Source: Edwardiiplasma whartonense
GTDB lineage: Bacteria > Bacillota_I > Bacilli_A > Mycoplasmatales > Mycoplasmataceae
Length of the DNA stretch: 18,968 nt
NCBI RefSeq assembly: GCF_023566315.1
Contig: NZ_JAKNSU010000005.1
Reading direction: 5' to 3' (one strand)
The notes under the pieces are model-generated. The model saw nothing but the letters and a program-made list of their open reading frames with translations, had not been told where the DNA came from and searched no databases. How positions within the stretch are numbered: the first letter of the stretch is position 1; every line of letters starts with the position of its first letter. The position numbers and the translations under genes were made by a program. Below are positions 7,306 to 17,221 of the stretch, piece by piece.

Positions 7306-9021
7306 ATGATTGGAACTAGAGAAATTCAATTAAAACGTATCAGAAACGGTAATCTGAAGCTAACCAACATTACCCAAGATCAGAGTGAAAGAAAAAAAAC
7401 TTCAATTTGACTACAAATTTTGAAAATTGTGGGAATTGGTGTTTTGGCTGCGGGATTGGCAGCTTTAGGCCAAGAATGAGCCACAGCTGGCTTGATTGCT
7501 TTGGGGGCTAGCGAAACTGTTGTTACTGCAGGAGCGGCCTTAACATCAGCAGCAATTGAATTCGGGGTGATGGAAATCAGTGATGCGATTGAAGGTGATG
7601 TTAGTGTCTTAGGAACGTTTAGTAACGCCCTTCCCTTTGTTGGTGCTGCCACGGCGATCAAAAGAGGGATGAAGTTGACCAGAATTTTAGAATTAGCAAG
7701 TTCAACAGGACTTTTGAAAGAACTAAAATATACAGATGAGGAAATTAAATCATTATCACAATTAGCCAGAATGTTGAGCAAACAAAATGTTGTGGTTGAT
7801 AATGTCGTTTACAAATTCGGTAGACCAAGCGATGCCAAATCAACTTTGTTAAAATTAATTGCTGATCGGACTGGTAGCAAAGCAATTAGCAATGGTTCTC
7901 ATGTTCTTAAAAAAGGTTTAGATTTCGCTGATTTTGATGATTTTGACGATTTATTGGAATTACAAAAGTTGTTACGACAAGTTAATCCTAATTTATACCC
8001 ACATATTCAAACCAAGTATTATAGTCAAGCCAAACAGCTGCTAAAAGACCAAGAATTGAAACCCAAGGATCTTTTGAACAACGACCTTTTTGGAAAATTA
8101 ATGCTTTCAGCAACCACTAAAAGTGGTAATCGTTCGGCTTCAATAATTTGAGCGTTATACGGACTGCGGATGACTGCAGAAATTAACTCACAATTATTAA
8201 ATCGTCTTAGCTACGCTTTGAAGACCACTGCTAACTTTTTACAAAAAATTGACCCACTTTATTGGTTAAAAAAAGAAACCAAAAGAATTATTAGCAAAAT
8301 TCGCAAAAGCAGTAGTAAATGACTTTCTGCACAAATCAAAAAATACCGCGCGCTGCAAATGATTAAAAAGGGTCGTGATTTTATTGTTGAGGAAATTAAC
8401 AAGTTAAATCGGGTTAACCTTAAAAAAATCATCTTGAATACCGATAATGACCTGGATCGGGTGTTATTCCCAATCGATTCAGCCTGGTTGCTAGCTTATA
8501 AATTCAAGAAAATAATTAGTGAGTATATTGTCACAATTTATTTCAAAGATCCGCGTTACCAACCCCGAATTTTTCACTGAAACCAGCTGCAATTCGACCG
8601 TTGGTTACAAGCGGTTGCTGAAGGTCGAGCTGGTGAATATTATAAAGCCAATTTAGAGTTGGGTTATCATTTAAAAATTTCGGTATTTGGAGCAGTTTTA
8701 AAATTTTTACCACCAATCATTTTGCAGTTTATCAAAGAAAGTCAGAAAGTTTATCAACAAATTCAGCGTTTGAAAACAGCCTTTGATAACCGCAAGAATT
8801 TGGTCGCTTATCAAAAGGTTGGTGAAGATTATTTAAGTTATCTTAAACAAGAAGCAATCAATTGGTCGGCTTCAATTTTATTTACTTCAGTCATCTTTAA
8901 AAACGTCTACAGGAACTGGCTGAACGACAAAAGTAACCTTAATTATTTCAAAAGCTTTCTTGTTAACGAAAGTCGGAAGGACCTAATTAAAAAAATTCCA
9001 AAAGTAGGAGTGATTTCATAG
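7306..9021 (+). CDS. Large hydrophobic virion or membrane-interacting protein
   Basis: 571 residues with Trp coded five times by TGA and five by TGG. After a basic N terminus (1-33), residues 35-120 are rich in Ala, Gly, Ile and Val (ILKIVGIGVLAAGLAALG, VVTAGAALTSAAIEFGV), a long amphipathic/hydrophobic stretch that could enter a membrane. The remainder is helical and basic, with further hydrophobic pieces (FGAVLKFLPPIILQFI near 465-480, SASILFTSVIFKNVYRNW near 525). It lies between capsid and two membrane proteins. Its size and make-up suit an ejection/penetration protein or capsid-internal protein; a tape measure is less likely because there are no tail genes around it. Family not recognised. 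Confidence 0.65.
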
Positions 9022-9022
9022 A

Positions 9023-9556
9023 ATGAAAGAATTTGAAAAACCAAAAGCAACTTGACACTGTTTTATCCCTTTTTCGAAGACCAGGTCGGTCTATAAAAGG
9101 GATTTAGAAAGATATGAAGAACAGTTTTTAGACCACATTGGCAAAATTCGGTTACGCGAACATAAAGCAATTAACGAAATGTCAGCTTTATTAATTTGTC
9201 TCGCCACCTTGTTATTAACGATTGTGCCTTGATTTGCATCCTCCCTACCTCACCAATTAGCTTTCTTAAAACTTGGTTTAGCGCCAACTGGTAAATACTC
9301 TTGAGCTGATCATTTAATGGCGTTTGCCACACCCGCAGTTGGTGGGGCCGTAGTCCACAAAGTGCCCGCAATGATTCCAGGAAAAGTCGGGAAGATTATC
9401 AACATCATCGCTAAAATCATTCCGATTCTACTTTTAATCATTTATTTGTTCAATCGTGAACGAGACGTTTTAAAGATTAAAAAAGTTAATCGGCAAGAAT
9501 TCAAGGATCAATTTACGGCTGGCGAACTGGTCAGTGATTTAGAAACTGATAGTTAA
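9023..9556 (+). CDS. Small membrane protein with 2-3 spans
   Basis: 177 residues, three to four TGA-Trp. The basic, soluble N terminus (1-50) is followed by a clear membrane span at about 53-72 (SALLICLATLLLTIVPWF), a weak hydrophobic Gly/Ala stretch at about 98-112 (MAFATPAVGGAVV), and a strong span at about 124-144 (IINIIAKIIPILLLIIYLF); the tail is charged. It starts 1 nt after the preceding stop, with GTAGGAG about 12 nt upstream inside that gene, so the two are coupled. It may act as a holin-like or virion membrane component, but no holin family is recognised. Confidence 0.7.
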
Positions 9557-9576
9557 GATTAGCAAATGGAGGTTTT

Positions 9577-10008
9577 ATGTTAAAAAATTCAAAGATTTAT
9601 AGTATTTTTTCTCATTTTATGCCCTACATTGTAGGGTTTGGATCAGGAAGCGGGTTTGCCTTTTTGGTAACTTTGATTCCCAAAGTCCGTGATTTACATA
9701 CAGCTTGGATCGTTTTAATCACTTTAGGCATTGTCTTATTAACGATGGCAGTAAGTTATGTTGTTTTCAAAGTGATTATTCCTAAAATCAACTTTAACAA
9801 GTTGTATAAGGCGCATCGTGATCGCAAACTGGACGAATTGATTGGTTTAATTGATCAAAATCAAAAACCAGAAGAAATCAAAGCTGAGTTGAAAAAACTG
9901 GTTGAGACGACTAGAAACAAAAAAGTTTCGATTGAAAAAATGCGCCAGGCGAATAAGGATGCGAAAAAAACCCAAAAAGCAGCTGATATTTTTAGCAATG
10001 CTGAATAA
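9577..10008 (+). CDS. Small membrane protein with helical cytoplasmic tail
   Basis: 143 residues. Two membrane spans, about 14-34 (FMPYIVGFGSGSGFAFLVTL) and 43-66 (AWIVLITLGIVLLTMAVSYV), are followed by a highly charged helical tail (75-143; RDRKLDELIGLIDQNQ, EIKAELKKLVETTRNK). The layout, two spans and a charged tail, is seen in holins and in phage membrane anchors; because mollicutes lack a wall there is no endolysin to release, so a role in egress, entry or capsid-membrane contact is equally possible. A GGAGG site is 8 nt upstream. A terminator follows the stop. Confidence 0.7.
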   Translation: MLKNSKIYSIFSHFMPYIVGFGSGSGFAFLVTLIPKVRDLHTAWIVLITLGIVLLTMAVSYVVFKVIIPKINFNKLYKAHRDRKLDELIGLIDQNQKPEEIKAELKKLVETTRNKKVSIEKMRQANKDAKKTQKAADIFSNAE

Positions 10009-10010
10009 TT

Positions 10011-10031
10011 AGTGGCCTTGGCCACTTTTTT
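10011..10031 (+). terminator. Terminator before the terminase gene
   Basis: AGTGGCC at 10011-10017 pairs with GGCCACT at 10020-10026 (very short loop, so the innermost pairs may open), followed by six T. The terminase ribosome site (AGGAGG, 10035-10040) follows at once, so terminase depends on read-through or an internal promoter. Confidence 0.8.
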
Positions 10032-10046
10032 ATTAGGAGGAATAGG

Positions 10047-11792
10047 ATGAATAAAGCTACTCGTGAAAAATATCGGATTAATGAATCTAATTGTGGTTTT
10101 GATTGAGAAGTTTTCATCAAAGCCGTGCCATTACCTTTTATTGAATGATTGTTAGCTCCAGCTACCGAACGGTTGGCAGAGACCGCCCGTTGAACGGGAA
10201 AAACTGATGCCATGACCAATTGGTATCTTTTTTGCTTCCTAAATTTTACTGACTGAAACGGGTTGGTTGGAAGAAAAGATAAGCTTACTCATCGTCAAAC
10301 AACGATCAATACTTTTTTAAAAGTTGCTAAGCGTTTAGAAGTAAAATTTGGGATTACGATTGGACCAGAGAATCCTTATGGGATTAAATGAACAATTGAT
10401 GATCCTAACCCTTCAATCGAATATCAAGGTCGAGTGATTCGTTTCATTTCAATTGGTAAGTTTTCTGATCAGGATTTGGGGATGGAATTTGTCAATGGTG
10501 GTTTGGGAGACGTCTGGTCTGATGAAGCTTCCAAGCCTTCAAAAGATGATGTGCCGAGCGATAACGGGCTAGAGATCTACCAAAACGCTTCATCAATCGA
10601 GGGGTCCGCGATTCGAAGTGATTATCAAGCGCCTTCAGAACCAATCAAAGATTGGAAGGTTGAAGTACCTGATACTGATAATCTGGGCCAAGTAATTGAT
10701 GATTTGTCGGGAAAAGAGTTCACTTTTTATGTTGATGGCGTGGCAAAGGTTCGTAAATTAAAAACCAAGCTAATTTACTTCTACAAGCGTACCAGGAAGA
10801 CTTTCACCCTGAATCCTTGAGATCCTGCCAATTACTTTCATGATCACTATTTCGAGGATCTGTGGGAAAAAGATTACCAAACCAATTCTTCTTTGCTTAA
10901 CCAAAATTGTGTGCTAAGAAGTTTTAATGATGGTCAAGTGATTTTGATGCGAGCTCGCGCGTGAATGGCTAAGGATGGGAGATATTTGTCAAAACGGATT
11001 GAAGACCACCTTCACCAAATCAAAAAGACCAACTATGCATATTATGAGACCGTCGTTAACGGTGAGATTTTGGAAAGCGACGATCTTTCGAAATATGTTT
11101 TTCGCGAGGACATGAAACGACTTAATTTCATTGATTTAAACAAAACGAACTATCTGGGAAAGTTAAGAATTTACCCAGAATACATTACAATCGGAGTCGA
11201 TTGGGGTTGGTCAAAACCCAAGGCGAAAAAAACCGCGGTAGAAGTTGTCGGTTATTTTGGCAAAGATACTAAGATGCGTGCTTGGGAACATGAAGTTTAT
11301 TGGGACGAATTATCGTTTGTCTCAAAAAGTAATGCTGTTGATGATGAACAATGAAAAATTGAAAAGGCCGCCGAATTTATCTTTCAAAACTGAAAGAAGT
11401 TTCAACCCCAGTTTAAATCCGTTATTTACGTTTGGGTCGATGAAGCTGATAAGGCGGTAGCCAATTCTTTACGACAAGAAATTTGGCGAAAACACGGGAT
11501 TAAAATTCCGTTCGTATTAGGAGCAAAACATGATAGTCAAAACGGATGAGGCGTTAATTCTCGGACTCAATTCTGAAAAGAAATTTTATCAAGCGGTCGT
11601 GCTTTTATCGATCCTAAGCGTACCCCGCTAATCTATAAAGAACTTTTTCAAATGATGCACTCAAAGGACAGTTTTAAGAGAAATCCGTTGTGTGCAAATG
11701 ATGCCATAACCGCAATTGAATATAGTCGGACTAAAACCCGCTTCTTTCTTAAACGTTCATTGATTCCGCACCAACTAATTACGGCTGTCTAA
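10047..11792 (+). CDS. terL: Phage terminase large subunit
   Basis: 581 residues, 11 Trp by TGA and 10 by TGG. The motor that cuts concatemeric DNA and pumps it into the procapsid. ATPase part: deviant Walker A TARWTGKT at 46-53, Walker B DVWSDE at 155-160 with the catalytic Glu. Nuclease part (RNase H fold): D385 in TIGVDWGWS, D465 in YVWVDEADKA, D552 in ANDAITAIEYS, in the usual order. Length is normal for TerL. No small terminase subunit is recognisable upstream, where one would expect it. It begins right after a terminator with a strong AGGAGG site and is followed immediately by a folded non-coding region, then the portal candidate. Confidence 0.93.
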
Positions 11793-11947
11793 CTCCCCTC
11801 ATTTTGCAATTCAGCAACGTTAAAATTGCAGTGCCAAGCACCGCCTCGGCCAGTGCGAGCAAAACCGCGGGATTTCGCAAAAAACCCCTGCTGGCCTTTG
11901 GTGCTTAATTGGGCACGAAAAATTTCTTAGAAATTTTGAGTAGGGAG
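11793..11947 (+). ncRNA. Four-way-junction RNA between terminase and portal
   Basis: Begins at the base after the terminase stop. An outer helix (11793-11797 with 11943-11947, then 11798-11801 with 11937-11940) encloses three helices almost without gaps: 11805-11811 with 11824-11830; 11831-11842 with 11900-11906/11912-11916 (12 pairs with one bulge), extended by 11848-11853 with 11891-11896 and 11854-11858 with 11875-11879; and 11919-11926 with 11930-11937. Local G+C is about 50%, against a third in genes. No reading frame. Nested helices meeting in one junction are hard to get by chance. The setting between the packaging motor and portal recalls phi29 pRNA (174 nt), but a packaging-start site, portal leader or other RNA is possible. 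Confidence 0.6.
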
Positions 11948-11983
11948 CCCAAAGTAGCACAGAAAGTTTTTCAGGGTTTTTTT
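11948..11983 (+). terminator. Possible weak terminator / pseudoknot strand
   Basis: CCC at 11948-11950 can pair with GGG at 11974-11976, directly followed by seven T, which could end the RNA above. The same segment CAGGGTTTTTT (11972-11982) also complements 11879-11890 inside the RNA (one bulged C), giving an alternative long-range helix. Confidence 0.35.
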
Positions 11984-11988
11984 ACTCA

Positions 11989-12026
11989 ACCGCCGCGAGT
12001 TTGTGCGAGTTAAGGCCTCGGACGGT
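11989..12026 (+). promoter_or_regulatory. Hairpin in the portal gene leader
   Basis: ACCG 11989-11992 pairs with CGGT 12023-12026 and CGAG 11996-11999 with CTCG 12017-12020. The hairpin ends 8 nt before the AGGAGG ribosome site (12034-12039) of the portal candidate and could control its translation or be part of the preceding RNA. Confidence 0.4.
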
Positions 12027-12045
12027 CATCAACAGGAGGTTCAGA

Positions 12046-13179
12046 ATGGCAATAAATCAAATCAAAAAAACAGTCTTCGATGTATTCGAAGAATACCCTC
12101 AGCTTCTGTCGACTCACGAGCGTCAATATCTAATCGGAAGGTTGGCTAGAGAGCGCGTCGACGAGTTTGCCTGAAAAGAACTAACGACTAGTGTTGAAAG
12201 CTTTGACCAACAACTCAAAGATGACCAGCAGTTGTGGCAAAAGTTTTACGATGTTAGCTGAAGAGCGTTTGACGAACATGACGGTTGAGGAATTTTGGTG
12301 GTAATGTTGGATAATCAGTTGAGACTATTAGTTACTCGAATCAGTAGCTTTGAATATTCCAATCTTGAAGAGCAACTCAATAACATCCAATGCTACTTTG
12401 GTAGCGTCGCGATTCCTGGTGGTAATTACCAATGTAACTTGGAATTCAAAAGAATTAACGACCAGGTGACCTTCGACTTCATTCTTAACAACGGCAAGAT
12501 GACCAAAACTGCTGATGAGCAACTCAAAGAAAAGTTAATTGCCTATTTTGGTTTAGCAACCGACTTTAAAACGATCCCTGTGGTCCTTTGAAAAACTAAT
12601 CCGTTCGACATCGATGAATTGGGACTGGAGAAAGAAATCTGCACCCGCTTAGAATTTATTCATGACATTCTGCCAGACCAAATTCTTAATTCGATGACAA
12701 AAAAAGAAACTAATTTTAATGATTCGGCCACAGGATTAGAGGACATTCAGACTGAAGGTAAGGAGTTCGTTTCCACACACATCTCCAGGGTTAATGGATC
12801 TGACCCTAATTATCAGTCGTCACAAGCTTTATACCAACCATCTGACAGCATGGAACGTTTCAGCAAGCAATACGATTGAGAATTAAACAAAATTAAGGAT
12901 TATTCTAATTCGATTAAGGATGACGACGAAGACAGCGCTCAGAAAACTAAAACTGAAATGTGATCAATCAATCGCACCGCCACTAGCCAGTTAGAAACAA
13001 ATAAAGCCACTTTTGAAAGTTGCATCAAACAAGTCGTTGAAATCATTCAGATTATTAAAAACGAACCTGCGGGTAACATTGAAGTTACTTTAAACTTTGC
13101 TACAGTGGCTGAAACAATCGTTGGCCAAGCAGAGGGCAGCATAAAAGACGATATTAATGGAGGTTCAACAAATGAATAA
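12046..13179 (+). CDS. Candidate portal (head-tail connector) protein
   Basis: 377 residues, six TGA-Trp and one TGG, start fixed by AGGAGG 6 nt upstream. Residues 1-90 are helical; 90-185 mix strands and helices (IQCYFGSVAIPGGNYQC, FKRINDQVTFDFILNNGK, FKTIPVVLWKTNPFDIDELG); 190-300 have long polar helices; the tail is helical and charged. It is short compared with classical portals (450-550 aa) and near the size of the podovirus phi29 connector (309 aa). The call comes mainly from its place directly after terminase, the standard portal location, and its mixed core; no decisive motif is visible. Overlaps the next gene by 8 nt. Confidence 0.5.
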
Positions 13180-14533
13180 AAATTATCAAAAGAGTTGGTT
13201 TAGTTTAGCCGAATATTTGGAAGTGCGAGGATGAAATAAATATAAAGCTAACAAGGTTCCTGCTGCTTTCAACAATTATTTTTCCACTGCTGACGAGATG
13301 TGAGAAATGCTAACGGTTCGAATTCAGGAAATGATTAACCTTTATTTCAACGGTTACTTTGACTTTATTCCGTTCGAATTTTTAAAATCTGACTACCAGT
13401 TTTGAATCAAAATGGCAATTTTTGATACCTTTGAAGCCATTATGAATGGAAGAATGCCTTTCTATTCCAATGTTGAATTAGTCTTTACTAATAACAATCA
13501 GAACTATAGTTTAACCAATGATTTTAAAAACGATAATAATAACTATGCTGATATCTTTCCGCCTCAAGCGATCAAGTGACTGAATATGACTAACTTGCGA
13601 AGCGCATATAAATTTAAAAGTTGACGAGAAGCTTTTGATTATTGAGTCAGTCAAGTTGAGACCAACCATTTAATCACTTTAGAAGACATCGAAAAGCTCT
13701 TCGAAGCATTAGATCTAACTAATATCAACGTTTTAAAAGAAGTTCAAGAAACTTTGAAAGATTATGAAATTGATAATAATACTTGAAAAAAAGAAACATT
13801 AGCTGATATTGATGCCAGAATTTCAGTTACAGAAATTGCCAGAGAAATCATTGCCGATGAAGATGCGATGAACCAAATCGGAAAAGTAGCTGCTACAACT
13901 ATCGCAGAAAGTGAAGAATTAGTTCAGCCCTTAACTGATGTTGCTACGATTGTTGCAGATACCAAGGCCACTATTAGATTAGATGATTTTGTCAATACTG
14001 CAGCTTCAAACAAGGATTTAGTTAATAATGTTGCCTCAGCAATTAATGGAGATATTGCTGGAATCCCTCAAATGAAAAAAGATATCGAAGCTGCTGAAAC
14101 CAAAATCGACCATGACGGCGACATCAAAGGCATTAATGGAACACTAAATCAAAAAGTATCTTTTGTTGTTGGAGAGACAAGTTATCAAAACGTAGCAAGT
14201 TCGAGTGTTATTTTCACTTTAACTGGAGCCCAATTTACAAACTTAACCATGAATGATTTTGTAATTTTTAACATTTATGGAATTGAAAAAAGTCAAACTC
14301 TCCAGGGTCGTTTCAACAAAACCATCTCTTTTTGAGGAGGTACGAGTGATGCTATGTATAACCATCTTTTTACTGCCCCTTCAATTGCCAGCACATCTCT
14401 TGAGAGAACGGGCTATATTATAATTCAAAAAACTGCAGTGAATGTCATTAGAGTGACTTTAACTATGCTCAACTGAGAATCAATGGACACGATTCGAATG
14501 AGTTACACAATTCTAAAAGGAGTAGTTCAATAA
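13172..14533 (+). CDS. Candidate adaptor / receptor-binding structural protein
   Basis: 453 residues, nine TGA-Trp, one TGG; start set by GGAGG 8 nt upstream. Residues 1-190 are helix-rich with many aromatic residues (EMWEMLTVRIQEMINLYFNGYFDF, MAIFDTFEAIMNGR), as in lower-collar/adaptor proteins of short-tailed phages. Residues 190-330 are long polar helices rich in Ala, Asp and Thr, likely a trimeric or coiled stalk. Residues 335-453 are a beta-rich domain (SSVIFTLTGAQFTNLTMNDF, IRVTLTMLNWESMDTIRMSY), like the jelly-roll heads of receptor-binding proteins. This order suggests collar adaptor plus host-binding spike in one chain; that is an inference. Stop and next start share TAATG. Confidence 0.5.
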
Positions 14534-14964
14534 TGGCAACTGACTTAATTAAAGATTATAAAAATTCGCAAAAATATTTAGAAGAAATCGAGAAATTGAA
14601 ACAAGAAAACGTTTCCCTCAAGCGAAACATCGAGTCATTAAAACAACGTATCATTGATCTTCAGGATGAAAAATTGACTAAGGAAAACAAAGTCAATGTT
14701 CAATTAAAAAAAGTCTATTCCGATCCAAAAGATTACACCAAATACGTCGATGAAGAACGTCAAGTCAAAATCGATGATTTAGAACAACAAATTAAAGATT
14801 TAACAACAGAAAAAGCCACTACACAGGCAAAACTGGATGAAATCAGTAATTATATCAACCAAACCAAAAATAAGAGCGATTATGCCTTTAAAATTGCTAA
14901 TCAAATCGGTTCCATTAGAGGTGATAAGTTTGAAGAAGGAGACAATAATGAATCAAACAATTAA
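14533..14964 (+). CDS. Coiled-coil structural protein
   Basis: 143 residues without Trp. Almost the whole chain has heptad-like spacing of Leu, Ile and Val (YLEEIEKLKQENVSLKRNIE, IDDLEQQIKDLTTEKATTQA), broken by a short non-helical stretch near 58-75 (VYSDPKDYTKYVDE), so two coiled-coil rods joined by a turn. The end is acidic and polar (EEGDNNESNN). It is probably a fibre, whisker or assembly chaperone between the adaptor and the large late protein. Starts on the last base of the previous stop, overlaps the next gene by 17 nt. Confidence 0.65.
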   Translation: MATDLIKDYKNSQKYLEEIEKLKQENVSLKRNIESLKQRIIDLQDEKLTKENKVNVQLKKVYSDPKDYTKYVDEERQVKIDDLEQQIKDLTTEKATTQAKLDEISNYINQTKNKSDYAFKIANQIGSIRGDKFEEGDNNESNN

Positions 14965-17077
14965 TGATGATAGTTACTTGGAAGAATTCGCTGATCGCGA
15001 GATTGAAAATAATGTTGTCCCCGCAAAAAGGGTAAAGCTTTATATTTATCCAATTATGTCAATTTTTAAAGACAACGATAACTCCCAAGAATTACTAACG
15101 TATTCGCCAAACGTTGTAAATATTAAGATTATTGATCCTGATATTTATCAGGAAATCGAAGCCGAAGAAATTGAAAATCCGCAACTGGGGTACGTCAGCA
15201 AGCAAGCTTTGAATTCAATTGATAATGAATTAGCAATTGTAGATCAAACTGATAAGAAGTATTCAACTTATCGAAAAGTAATAAGAGATCCAAATAAACT
15301 TTATTTGGTTTCAGAAATTCAAATCACTGAAGAAAGCTATATTCCTGTTTTTGGCCAATTTTTACAAAGATTGACTAGAAGTAATATGATTGGTGAAGAA
15401 TCAAATTTAAACCAAACTATCATTGAAACCACTAGTTTTGAATCTTGAAAACCAAAAGATAGCACAAAAGTTTTGATAAAACTCCACAAACAAGTAGTTA
15501 ATTTTAAAGTAAATAAAATAAAACTAAAACATCCTGATTCTTTTTTTATAGAAGGAATCAAGATGTTGGGTAAAGATGAAAAACAGGCAGAAGGTTACTC
15601 ATTAATAAAATCTGATAGTAAAATTACTCCAATTTGATTCAACCCAATAAGTGTTTCGAAAAGTGGGCATGTTCAAATTCTTAATTTTTGAATGTCAGGT
15701 AGAATCCTACCTTATTCAAAAGTTAAAGAAATTTTAAACAGTGAAGATACTGGTAATGAAATAAAAAAATTACTTTTCTTTGAGGAAGAAGAAAATAATA
15801 CGGTGCCCACCAAAAAAATTGAAAACATAGATGTTTTAAAAATTAATTTGTCGAAATTAATTTTAGCAGCAGGAACTTCATATGACGATCCTATAAAGTC
15901 TTGAAATGAAAACGAAATTAAGATTATGCGTACCCCAATTTGAGATACTACTATGACCTTTAAAAAAGGAGAAGGGTTTCCTTATCCGCTTTTTAACCCT
16001 TCAAAACTTCCTTTTGGTGTCGTTATTAACTACAAAGGCGCTAATCCATACCCTCGTCCCGCAAGTGATGGCTATTTGTGAGAACAAGCACATGCTATTA
16101 TTGATAAAGATATAGACAATAATATTTCTATCGAATACTCAACTAAAGAAACTGTCGGCCAAGGTTCATTATTTGAATTGTTACAAAATGTTTTGAATGC
16201 GAGTTTTAATTACAATTTTAACTTTAAAGGGGCGGGTTATAAAAATAATGAAACAAAAGAGTTAAATTATATGGCACTTTATAAGCAGGAGTTCGAGGGT
16301 AAAACAATTTCTGAATATATAGATGGTCTGGAAAAAAATTGAGAACAAATTCATCCAATTTTCGTTGATAGTGAACAATACAGTAATTATAAAAAAATAC
16401 GCACCATGCTAAGTTCTTATATTTACGGAGAAATGTCAATAGGTAACAACACTAAAGACGATTCTCAATTTCTTCTTCCTTACTTTTTTGAATTGATCTC
16501 AAAACCGTTATATACCTTAGAAGATGGAACCGTGACTTCTGATCCAATTAATTTTAATAAAGGTAATGGTATTTGAAAATATAATACAATTATTGTCAAG
16601 GTGGCTTCTAAATATTTAGATGATCAATTAGAATCCAAAGATAATGTGATAATGTCGTCAAAAACCATAATCGACTCTAGAAATGATTCTTTTATTTGAC
16701 AAAATATGCCAGAGACCGTGAATGAATCTAAATTCCCTAGTCTGAGAAATTCAGACATAAAAACCTCTGATGCTGAAATAACAAAGTATTTGTTTTGAAC
16801 TGCTGATGATAATGTTCATTCTCTTTATGGTGCAGATTTGAACATAATAGCAGATAAAAATGATTTGAAAAATTTTATTTCAATAAATTCAGACATGAAT
16901 TTTAAAGTTATTACAAATAACACTAATCCAAAATTTATTGAGTTAACTGGAATATTTGGTTTTGGGAATTACGATTTAATATTTGAACAAGATGAAAAAA
17001 ATGTAATATCTATAGAGGGAATCGAGCTATTTAAATCTGATAGAGAAGATTTTCAACTAATGAAAATTGCATTTTAG
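14948..17077 (+). CDS. Large late structural protein (tail or fibre candidate)
   Basis: 709 residues; all ten tryptophans are TGA, unlike the terminase and hydrophobic virion genes. GAAGGAG precedes the ATG by 7 nt. The chain is strand-rich and polar with many Asn, Asp, Ser and Tyr (VKLYIYPIMSIFKDND, GVVINYKGANPYPRPASDGY, FNYNFNFKGAGY), ends in small beta segments (FKVITNNTNPKFIELTGIFG), and has no signal peptide or membrane span. Such composition fits tail tube/knob or fibre proteins of short-tailed phages (phi29 knob is about 600 aa), but I see no sequence motif of them. It is the last gene before the terminator that closes the late run. Confidence 0.6.
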
Positions 17078-17146
17078 TGAATTGTAAATTATAACGTTTA
17101 CGAGACCTAAAAGGAACTCTAGATAAACAGTTCAGTAAATACAGCT

Positions 17147-17178
17147 AAAAAAAGAAACCTACAGATGGTTTCTTTTTT
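17147..17178 (+). terminator. Terminator closing the late genes
   Basis: AAAAAAAGAAACC at 17147-17159 pairs with GGTTTC and the following T-run (17167-17178) across a 7-nt loop. The A-run before and T-run after would make it work in both directions. It separates the phage genes from the transposase. Confidence 0.9.
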
Positions 17179-17221
17179 CTTTTCTTGTTTAGGTTAAAAT
17201 TGAAACAAAGGAGATGGAGAG

